A DNA stretch of 64,000 nt from Roridomyces roridus (taxonomy: Eukaryota; Basidiomycota; Agaricomycetes; Agaricales; Mycenaceae): assembly GCA_029378245.1 (NCBI GenBank), contig JARKIF010000026.1:372001-436000 (forward strand). The letters are read 5' to 3'. Shown here one piece after another: positions 55,564 through 64,000 of this stretch. The notes beneath the pieces are model-generated. The model was not told the DNA's origin and made no database searches. It saw only the letters and a list, made by a program, of their open reading frames with translations. A program made the position numbers and the translations under genes. Each line of letters starts with the position of its first letter. Within the stretch, counting starts at the first letter, position 1.

Positions 55564-56122
55564 TTCTTTTGCTGCATCGTCTTCCTTTTGCCTCGCGAAA
55601 TCTCCCGGGACTCAACCTAGATCTTCTCCTCTCTTCCCACACTGCGTATTTAGTCAAGCAAAGACTTGGAACTTCAACCTTCTCACTGATGTGTTCCTGC
55701 GAAAGTTGGAAGATATCAGTGATGGCCGCTGGCTGCAGGTGGCGGTGCAGAAGCTCTTGACCACCCACCACCACCATCGTTTGACCATCGTGCACGCCTT
55801 GGATTGTCCGCGATGAATCTCTAATACGCCGAAACTCGAAGTATAGCATGTGACACTCAGTTGGGACTTTGGCAGCATTCGGCTTGCTCTCTCACGCCGT
55901 TTTCACGAGTCACCACACATCGAAACTCGACGCGGCTTTTGTCTTTCATCTATCTGGGCTTAGATGCTGACACATTCTATTGTCATCTGCAATTGTTTCC
56001 GCGGAAGCACTTGGTTGTCAACAAGTTGTCAATCTCCTAATTGTTTCAACTGCAATTGTCTTGTGCGTATAAAGTCCTCCCCGCAAAGCCAGTCTTCCTC
56101 CAGTCAAATCCACTCCAGAATC
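55564..56122. other. Spacer, no supported gene
   Basis: The minus-strand frame 55517-55849 overlaps the tRNA and has no recognised domain. A TATA-like gcgtataaag lies at 56067, about 55 bp before the next gene's ATG. Confidence 0.45.
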
Positions 56123-56665
56123 ATGAGCTCTCATCGCAGCCCATCCAGTCCCCGCTCGCCGGTCGAGCGTCGCACACCCACCTCTCCTGCAACTCCCAGC
56201 CGGACTTCTACCCCTGCATGGATGAAAGACCGCATCCCATCTGCCGAATTGTCTCCCTCCATCCCATTCCCAGACACACTGAGCACCAATTTCCACGCGC
56301 ATCCGGACTGCATCATCGTCCCTGAGCAAGCTCAATTCCTCAACGTTGTGCCTCCTAATTCCCCAGCAAGTCCTGGCCATGGGGGATGCAATTCGCGCGA
56401 CAGGAGCTCGAGGACGCCTCACGGAATCAACGTCGTACCTGATCCCCAACCGGTGGCGCTGCTCACTGCTCAATCGCCACCTCCCCCGCCCGCCCCCGGA
56501 GGTCGTAGGCAGGATTACGCGTACGGAGCACCGCCAGGCACGCCTAGACCCGCGCCGTACCCATACGCCCAGTCGGATCCGGCTTTGTCCAGGGGAATTC
56601 CTGGTGCACTTGGGATGCAGGCGTTCCCGACCCGCGCTGATGGGCCGTGGAGGCATGGTGCCTAG
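56123..56665 (+). CDS. Ser/Pro-rich disordered protein
   Basis: Single open frame of 180 aa from ATG 56123 (MSSHRSPSSPRSPVERR). The first 35 residues are Ser/Pro/Arg/Thr-rich. Ordered patches are AELSPSIPFPDTLSTNFHAHPDC and PEQAQFLNVVPPNSPAS. The rest is Pro/Gly/Tyr-rich (PPPPPAPGGRR, PGTPRPAPYPYAQSDP). No signal peptide, membrane segment or known domain. A TATA box is well placed and the upstream region is pyrimidine-rich, as usual in fungi. Likely real but of unknown role. Confidence 0.5.
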   Translation: MSSHRSPSSPRSPVERRTPTSPATPSRTSTPAWMKDRIPSAELSPSIPFPDTLSTNFHAHPDCIIVPEQAQFLNVVPPNSPASPGHGGCNSRDRSSRTPHGINVVPDPQPVALLTAQSPPPPPAPGGRRQDYAYGAPPGTPRPAPYPYAQSDPALSRGIPGALGMQAFPTRADGPWRHGA

Positions 56666-57068
56666 GCCTTGCTTTATTTATGATGGACATGGGTCTAAAT
56701 GATGTATAATTCACGACAAGTAATGGATGAATTCCATAGGATTGCCTCGGGCTATCTGGACTGTCCGAATTGAGCTCTATCCGGAGGAGACAGACACCCA
56801 GGAAATCCGAGTCCAACACACTCTGAGCTGCGTCGTTGAATACGCTGACCGGCTATCTGGCTGTAGATATTGAACCCGAGGTTCCACTTGATGCACACAT
56901 GTCAAATAAACTATTCAAGCTTGAGATTCTTACATCGGTTTACAATGCGAATTTCATTGCCAGTTTAGTACTTACTGGAACCGCAGAAAAGCAGGTCTGA
57001 ATAAATACATAGAACCAATATAATACAGGGTTGACATTGAAGGTCATTAAATCGTCGATGGCGGTAGA
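56666..57068. other. Intergenic, no gene seen
   Basis: About 400 bp between the Ser/Pro-rich gene and the 3' end of the membrane-protein gene. No coding or repeat signal is seen. Confidence 0.5.
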
Positions 57069-58600
57069 TTACACCGTCTCGAACTTCTGAACCTCAGTCA
57101 TGCTTTCTGGGCGAAGATATACTACCGCTGGGGGTTTGATTGGACCGGCGGTGGTGCTGACGTTGATATTGATGGAAGACAGGTGTAGTCCCGAAGGCTG
57201 CATTGCCATTGCGAAGCTATCGACGCTTTCAACACTCTTCTTTAGTCCAACGCGGACGGCAATGATAGTCGGCGCGATGCCCTGAAAGCACAGTCAGTTG
57301 AAGTACTGTGACTGGGAGGTTCTGGTCGTTACTTACAGCCAATTGGGGGGTTATCGGTGCGCACCTGACCAGATCATCGTTGGCATACACAATCGATAGG
57401 ATGGCCAGAAGGATTGCGCCAACAACATATAGAGCACCAGACTCCAATCTGGACCAGCCAAGAATGAATCAAGGTTTTGACAGTGAGAAGGAGACTTCTA
57501 CATCATGGCGCAGACAGTGTAATACCGTCCCGTTTTGAATCCAAGGATTTTGTGTGCCCTGCAGCCTAGCCACCAGATGCGGCCCGCTGGGAAAAAAGGT
57601 CAATTGTGAACATTGAAGAAGCTCTGAACACTCACCACTCAGAACCACGAGTATGATAGTTGTCCCCAAGGATATCAGAATGGGCATGGTGCCAAAAGTA
57701 ATTATAACATCTAGCATAACGGGGCCCTCATGCGAAGGATTGATTATATTAGTACCCTGTTCCAGAAGGTGAAGCTCAAGTCAATCAAGGCAAAAAGGGA
57801 AAGGCGCTTGAGATGGGGCCAACCGTATGAGCTATGGCTATAATCTTGTCAGGCTGAATGACCTGCCAATAACCCAAAACTCGGAGAAAAAAGTCAGAGA
57901 GCCCCAGAGTCGTCCAGATTGGAAATTTACACACCTGCAACACCCAATGTACAGAGTATCGGAAAGGCGACAATTATGAGGTGAAAGCCCCAAATGGCGT
58001 AACACCTGAACACCTGAAAATAATTTGTCAGGATCTACTTGTGGCCTGTTTGAAATGCCCACGAAGACACTGTCTGCGATAACACTGGAATGAGTCCGTT
58101 AATTGCCAAAAGAATTTCATGAAAAGCCATAAACATACTTGCTAGTGACATAGATGCCGAATGCTGCTCTGACCCATGGCTCTTGGGGAGGGATGCCACG
58201 GATGAATGGATCTTCGGACTCGGAAAAGCTGGATAGGATCATTGTGAACGGCCACCCATTGCCAATCTTAGTTTCCAAGACGGTGATGGGAAGCAGGAGA
58301 GCCAGATGTACGGTGGAGAGAAGAAAGAGACCGATTGTCGCACAGTGGAGGAAACGATGATTTCGGAATCCTCCCGACTTGCGCAGGATCTTCATGTAAA
58401 ATATGAACAAGACGGCATAAACGCCTGAAGAAGAAGGAATGAAACAGACGACAGCAAGTTAGAATAGAACCTCGTACCATATGTGAAGATTTCTGCCTGT
58501 CGGAGGTCTCAGCATTAGTAAAGCCCGTCAGGTTAAGCATTGAATGTCCCACCGCCGCCGTAAGCCACAACCTCTTTGAGCTTGTTGGCAAGCCGACCGG
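57069..58600 (-). CDS. Multi-pass membrane protein (fungal seven-TM type, RCYxIW motif)
   Basis: Typical Agaricomycete seven-TM family of unknown function. Exons fixed by phase: 58553 upwards (LANKLKEVVAYGG), 58478-58507, 58139-58424, 58063-58084, 57935-58013. Further exons follow in 57230-57930 and the last ends at 57069. Membrane segments: YGVYAVLFIFYMKIL, HCATIGLFLLSTVHLALLLP, AAFGIYVTSNVIADSVFVF with the hallmark FRCYAIWGFH and LIIVAFPILCTLGVAG, MLDVIITFGTMPILISL with TTIILVVL, and ALYVVGAILLAILSIVYA. The C-terminal cytosolic tail starts GIAPTIIAVRVG and ends MTEVQKFETV. The 5' end is unresolved: sequence upstream of HGSTSLYIYKEPL has no clear ATG. The exon between 57700 and 57930 is also uncertain. 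Confidence 0.75.
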
Positions 58601-59161
58601 GTCCTGGGCCATCGGGTTTTTGGAGATCGACGAGCGTGAGCGGCTCCTTATATATGTACAAAGAGGTGCTCCCATGGCGATGCAATCGAAGAAGATGCTG
58701 GGAAGTGGCGTCAACTGTTGATTGGCCTCGTGCAACGCTCGTGGGAAAGCACCTCCAAAAAAATGAGCATCGAATCTCCGCGGAACCGCAGTGCCGACGA
58801 CGCCTAGCGGTACTAAAACTGTCGTGCCTCAGTGGGGACTGATTTGGAGAGGAATCTTGAGACCTTGAAAAATATTCCCAGAGATGGACATACAGGCAAG
58901 GAACAATGAGACCCGATCACCTTGTCGTTTCGGCGAGCGTCACGACTCATGACCTAACCAGGCTGTGAATACACCTGATATTTCATCAGCGGATGCTGTT
59001 CGGAATCAATCTCCACCGGAAAAAATTTCAATTGTGGGAGGGCAAGAGTCAAGATACCCGGGTACATGACACCTTTGGAGCCGGATTGGTGGTCGAAGAT
59101 ATATCGCCGGTCGCTCAATAGAACGAGTAACATGATTTTGGAGCAATTCACTCTGGTACTA

Positions 59162-59213
59162 CATCTGTTTCGGTTTCCGAGCGCAGGTTCCAGTCCTGCT
59201 TGCGTCGTTCTTT
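59162..59213 (+). pseudogene. 3' half of tRNA-Ser(AGA), duplicated fragment
   Basis: ATCTGTTTCGGTTTCCGAGC and the following T-arm, acceptor strand and TTCTTTT terminator repeat 55523-55570 with two substitutions. The 5' half and the intron are absent. The copy extends past the tRNA into flanking DNA (ttgccgc against ttgctgc), so it arose from DNA, not from a mature tRNA. Confidence 0.8.
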
Positions 59214-59375
59214 TGCCGCTACTCCTTTTCTTTCATTGTAACCTCTCATTTTTGACCAACCTCCTATGCCTCGTGCAGGCAACATCAAGCAACAGCCATG
59301 ATCAGGGAATGCACAAAGGGATTATCTTCAAGGGAGGCCCCTTTGCCTTCAGCCCGCCAATTGAACCGCCACCAC

Positions 59376-59412
59376 GGCCGTCTAGCTCAGTTGGTTAGAG
59401 CGTCGTGCTAAT
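59376..59412 (+). pseudogene. 5' half of tRNA-Ile(AAT)
   Basis: GGCCGTCTAGCTCAGTTGG and on through TTAGAGCGTCGTGCTAAT match the first 37 nt of a eukaryotic tRNA-Ile(AAT), with D-arm and 5' anticodon arm. Sequence then leaves the tRNA and no matching T-arm or GACGGCC acceptor strand follows within 200 bp. Confidence 0.75.
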
Positions 59413-60170
59413 ATTTGGGTCAATGTCAACTCCCTGTTACGCTAGGCAGAGGTAGAGGGAATAGGGGCCCACAGAATGCTTGGACAGATAGGGGCCCACA
59501 AGATCCATGGTCGGAAGGCGGGAGGCGGGAGAGGCGCACGGGCGGGATGGCCGGGAAAGGCGCGTTGGGCGCGTGAGGCGGGTTAGGCTGGGAGGCGGGT
59601 TGGAGAAGGGTGTGTGTGCCACCAACAACAACCCATGGGTATGCCCCCAACACGGTCACCCATGGGTATATGTATACTACAAAGGCCCGTCTCGGACAAT
59701 GGGCCTTGAATCGGGCAATCTACACATATTGTCGGAAATAATGAGATCTATTATAAGACTCGTGATCTCTGATGGGGTCTATAAAAGGTTATAAGAGCAC
59801 GAGACCAGTTGATCAGAGCCAATAAGAGCCCCATTGATTTGATAAACAAATTGAGCCAAATCGGCTTGACGGCACAGTGAGTCTAGACTAGAGCAAACAA
59901 ACATCATGAAATACAAAAACAACGGCCCCACCAGGCAGCACACATGTTTCCCTAGCTGCAATAATCATCCCTGGATCATCCCTGACCTCATACAGACCAC
60001 TGGAGTTCGGGCGAGATGCGAAGAAGGAGTTGATAGTGGTCGAGATGTGCCTCTCGTAGTGCAGGTTGCTGAGGGTCAAACTGCCACGGCGGGGCATCAG
60101 CGTCATCCGGGAGCGAAGCCCTTCAGATAGAATCAATGGCTGCAATAGAGAGTCCGAATCTTTGAGACAC

Positions 60171-60505
60171 ACCTGAGATCTGCATACAACCCCACAATGT
60201 ATTGGCAATACTCCGTCACACGTAGATAACCCCGAACAAGGTTTGTGTACTCCTTCTGGCTCTGTATGTTTGAATGGAGTAGCTCCTTATACGCGGCATT
60301 CCCAGAGTGGATGAGCTCTTGTGCACTTGCGTTCTTGAAAATAGAAATTGAAGTGACCTAGAACACCCGTTTCATGTTGGCCACAATAAGCTTTTCACCA
60401 AGGATGGAAACTCACACCAGAGGAGCCGGGGTGTGGAAGCAGGTCGGCGGATTCCAGGTCAGTCGTGGAGGCAGAGGCGGATGAGGCAGACCGTGTGGTC
60501 GACAT
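60171..60505 (-). CDS. Hypothetical protein, partial (5' exons)
   Basis: Exon 1 60416-60505 (MSTTRSASSASASTTDLESADLLPHPGSSG) and exon 2 about 60176-60357 (VTSISIFKNASAQELIHSG, NIQSQKEYTNLVRGYLRVTE) are in phase across a GT-AG intron. The second exon looks like an alpha-helical region. A further piece at 59990-60165 (LILSEGLRSRMTLMPRRGSL) may continue it. Family not recognised; the 3' end is unresolved. Confidence 0.45.
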
Positions 60506-63309
60506 GGTGGTTTGGTTTGAGTCAACAGTGTATCACGGGGTCAGTCACGCATTGCCCAGCAGCTCGTGACATGTGACAGACTCTCTTTCTTTTGTCCCAT
60601 CCGGAACAGCCAGCTTGCTCAATCGACTCGGCATCGGCATTGTCTACTATGGCAACCGACCGCCTCAAGCCTCAGAACGGGCTGCAGGGAGGAGCAGGCA
60701 CTGGATGATGTGGCATCCCGCAGGTGCGTTGCTGACTTCTGCGGCCCATTCTCGCCCTCAAAACCTTCAGACTGTGCTATTTTCACCTTGTTATCTCCCT
60801 TACTTGAGCCCTCCATGCAGTACATGCAAAGACACACAGTCTCCGCCATCCAATGATGTCTGGCATGGTACGTACAGTTTTCACTCACCATATCCCTACG
60901 CCCGTTCCTCCCATTCCTGAGCCCAATTCTCACCAAGGAGCAGGGTCTCCATGCCTACCACCCTCTTTTTTTGACCAATTCTGGCTGTTTACTTACGTTC
61001 TACAGGTACCACATTACTTTTTGCAATGCAATGCACATCTCATGGTGTTCCCGAGCTGTGTCTGTCAGCCTTCCTGCCTCAAAAAGCTGGTCCTCAGATA
61101 TGTATTCGAGATCTACCTACTCGCCGTCAGCCGCGTGTCCTCGTGCACACCCCGTCTGTTGCGCTTGCCCTTTCGACATCCCTGCGTGCTGCCCGCTTCA
61201 CCACTTTCCGCACGTATCAATCCCCAGGCACCATGACACACGTCGCGTGGGCGCCCGTCCCATCGGATCACACCATCGCCAGGACCACTTTCAGGCATGT
61301 AGCGAACGGGTTCCATTTCCAACGGCGTCATCTTTTGCCAACCCGCTCAAGTTCTCGCTTGGGGAACAGAAATGTGTTCCCGTCTTCCGAGCCTCGAGCA
61401 AATGCACCATGCCCGCTGCTGACACGCAGTCGTTGGGGACAGACGCCGCCGTTCGCACTCTCAGTTTGCTCGGAATCATCGTCTATCTACTCAATTCGAC
61501 ACACCGCCTCTCGCTACCGCCCCCCGGGATCCGTCAATACCGTTGCCCGTGTTCCCCAACACCGCGTTGTCTCCCACCTCCTCCAATCACGTTGCGGTAT
61601 TTAACAAGATAAAAACGGGATATATAATGTCACTTACCAGCATCTCTACACCCTCCTCCAGGCATGCCGCGTCGAGACTCGAATTACACGCCGATGGAAG
61701 GCGACCTGCACTGCTTTTGGACCACAACAGCCGCTCGGCATCCCTCAACCGCTGACTCGCAGCTCCCGCCTTCCATCCTATGCAATACAGTGGCCGCCTG
61801 CGTCTGACCGGAATGAAATCCGCCCGTCGTCTTTACCGAGGTAAGTATCTGATATATTGAGCTTGGGAATCCACTTATCAGCTCTGTTAGCTTCAATCTG
61901 TCAATGTGCACACGATGATCATGAATACGCCACCGACCGCCCGCCGCTGACTCAGGTAAGTACCAGATCTATCAGATCAGATTTACCGCGCTTAAAAGTA
62001 AACTTACCAGCTCTCATAGCTCCATTCCTTCTCAACGCCACCGACCTCGGCAGGCTCCGAGTCCGCTGCCCTGCATATCCTCATTGGGCAAGTCGAGGGC
62101 GCGCGCGGTCGGTTGGAACGGCGGGGGGTTTGGTACCCCGAGTTTCGGAGGCATGTCGAGTACTCATCATGTCTTCCATATAACTCTTGGAATGCAGAAT
62201 CCTTTCACAATAAGGATTGCCTCAAGCAAAAAAAAAAAAAACACTGACATAATGCGGTTCCTGAGGGGATGTGTGGTGCGCATATTCAAGTTGACTCTGT
62301 CGCCCCTTCACCTTGGAAATTCAACTTTTAGTCTTTTACAATGCCGGAGAGACTAGACATGCTAAATTGGTCAGTCGGGCCTGGCTAATTTGCCGTTACA
62401 GCCGCAGAGGTGATACTTGAACTCATAAGTAGAAATGGACTTGCCTAACTGCGGGTCTGTCCTGAGAATGGGCGCTGGTGGGAATATAGTCGCCTGCAAA
62501 TGTTGGTGCGTGTCGAGGACTTGCCATAGTTCACTATCGGGTATATGTGTGGCATATACTTCTGCTTCCATGTCACTCAACGACTAACAGATATATTCAA
62601 TCCTTGGACCGGCTGCACTGTACCGGTATTCTCGCTGATGGTGCGGCCCGTCCCGGAACAGTGAGCGATGTCCGCCCTGTCAAAAAGGTAACTATTGGTC
62701 ATTTTATCGTCCTTTACGAACCCTTTTTATGCTCAGTCTGACTCCGGGAAGCTGACCGGAGTCCCGACACTCAACGCACTCGTACATTCATGAAGACATC
62801 AAGGAGACGAATTTCCTCGATGCGAAGCGCGATGAGCAGATAATTGACGGAGAGGATACCAAAGGTCACTGCACCAGCGTGTTGAGTTTGAAGCAGGCAT
62901 CTACAGTGGCCAAAGTTTGCAGTGAGTTTTGTGTTTCCACCGCTTCAATGTATTCACTTCCGCAAGATTCAATCACTTTCGCAACGGTGTTGCATATCCT
63001 TCCCCGCTTATTCATGTACGGCGCAAGGCCAAGATGTCCTTTTTCATCCCCGGACGGGGATGTTTACGATGACTAGATGCCCCCCACAGGGTGAGGTATA
63101 AGTACAAAGAATGTGTTCAAAAGTACGGTCCGGAAGCTACCGTCGTCAAAGTGGAAATAGGTGTGTTTGCCGAGCGTGCTTGGTGCGACCAGCTTACGTA
63201 GCCCCTTCAGTGCAGTCCGAGATATCCTCGGGTGCAAGACTCCGAGTCCGAGTCAATATGATCCTAGTTGGATCTATGCACAACTCAAATATCTCTGAAG
63301 GCCGTTAAA
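60506..63309. other. No gene that can be supported with confidence
   Basis: Splice-like patterns at 61840-62040 (two GTAAGT donors with TTACCAG/TTATCAG acceptors) resemble sequence near 43090-43220 but give no stable product. The minus-strand frame 62371-62580 (MSDMEAEVYATHIPDSELWQ) could be an exon of an unknown gene. The frames at 60566-61612 look non-coding. Confidence 0.35.
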
Positions 63310-63311
63310 GT

Positions 63312-63660
63312 ATTTAGACCCCCATTTTGGCTGCCTCATCCTCGGCGTCAGAAACATCCGAGTCACTATCGGCACCAGCCCCGCTCGGAAGGTGCTTGAG
63401 ACCCTGAGCGACACGAAGGTAGAAATCCAAGAATCAACGGCTCACCGATTGAAGTGCACTTTACATAGCCGTAGAACGTACAGGAGGACAGACTGCGGGT
63501 CGCCAATCTCGGCACGACGAGCGTCGCTCATCGTCCTCCACACGCCCTCTGCGAAGGCGAGCAGTGGTGCAGCCTCCATGTTGGAGTTGATACCCAACAA
63601 CTGGCCGCCCACGTGGAGTCGTTTGAATCGAAGAGCGTGACTGCAGCCGAGGGCCATTTA
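63312..63660 (-). CDS. Hypothetical protein, 3' exons only
   Basis: Two exons on the minus strand: about 63445-63660 (HALRFKRLHVGGQLLGINSN, AFAEGVWRTMSDARRAEIGD, VLLYVLRLCKVHFNR), then after a short intron a C-terminal acidic exon (LPSGAGADSDSDVSDAEDEA) ending near 63312. The composition is like a real gene, but the 5' part lies in unclear sequence toward 64000 and I do not recognise the family. Confidence 0.4.
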
Positions 63661-64000
63661 TGTTTTACAGGAGCTCTCCATCTGTCAAAAACATCGACTT
63701 GATCGTTGATGGAATGTGAGACGTACACGCAACGGGGGCAAGGAGAGGCTGGCGGTATGCGAGGAGTGTGCAAGGGATGGGATTGGGCAAAGAGGGAGTG
63801 TCGGTTCGGCACGATTACAAGATTATCTATGTTCAACACAATTATTGATTCAACTTGTTGGAAGCCAAAAGAAAAATCAACGAGAGTCCGAGGCAGGGGG
63901 CAAGGGCTGTGAACACCATACACAACTGTTCTGAGGGATTATGAGGGAGAGGGAAATTTATTGCTTGACAATCTGTAAGTAAGTTATACCATTAGTACAA
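63661..64000. other. Window end, nothing recognised
   Basis: Possible 5' part or promoter of the preceding gene. No feature can be supported. Confidence 0.3.

Larger units (their letters stand above)
58601..60170. other. Intergenic with two tRNA half-gene relics
   Basis: Apart from the tRNA fragments listed separately, there is no supported gene. Around 59630-59700 there are CCCATGGGTAT direct repeats. Confidence 0.45.

Noticed and set aside
55517..55849. 110-aa minus-strand frame beside the tRNA
   Set aside because: Overlaps the tRNA-Ser gene and shows no recognised motif.
60566..61612. Several overlapping plus-strand frames up to 213 aa
   Set aside because: Three frames open at once with Cys/Pro/His-biased composition, no domain and no consistent splice pattern; likely non-coding.

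Overview
The window reads as nuclear DNA of an Agaricomycete (mushroom-forming basidiomycete). Genes are split by many introns of about 45-60 nt. The families seen are ones that expand in that group: NACHT-type NLRs, KDZ transposases with TET/JBP dioxygenases, Zn2Cys6 factors, large G-alpha proteins, DUF6593-like proteins, F-box proteins and RCYxIW membrane proteins. The genus cannot be told from the sequence.

Region 1 (1-38,300) is a tandem segmental duplication. A complete unit holds a small coiled-coil gene (+), a Zn2Cys6 factor gene (+), a run of tRNA-derived SINE-like repeats, the tail of a Sec2-like gene fused to the 3' half of an IML2/TTC39 gene, and an NLR gene (-). Unit A is 1-10,242, B is 10,570-29,508, C (short) is 29,820-33,540 and D is 33,710-38,284. 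D carries the full Sec2-like gene from which the tails in A and B derive. The three NLR copies are in different states: B is intact (7 exons, 790 aa), A is split by two insertions (one holding a nested hAT MITE), and C has a one-base frameshift. None of the three factor copies is whole.

Region 2 (12,657-22,530) is the most striking feature: one 9,874-bp transposon with 209-bp terminal inverted repeats and an 8-bp target duplication (TTTGTGGT), inserted in an intron of the unit-B factor gene. The empty site is kept in units A and D. The element carries a TET/JBP dioxygenase gene head to head with a KDZ transposase gene, both cut at their shared 5' junction near 20,000, plus three same-strand cargo genes of conserved but unknown function.

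Region 3 (38,300-64,000) is single-copy and gene-poor: a DUF6593-like gene, a hAT-like MITE, an 12-exon G-alpha gene with a 6-nt microexon, a broken F-box gene, an intron-containing tRNA-Ser(AGA), a Ser/Pro-rich protein, a seven-TM-type RCYxIW protein, two tRNA half-gene relics and a few partial hypothetical genes. Long stretches show no gene I can support.

Working picture: a repeat-rich locus where NLR-type immune or recognition genes are multiplied, broken and re-assorted by unequal recombination and DNA transposons, one of which brings a DNA-demethylation-type enzyme with it.
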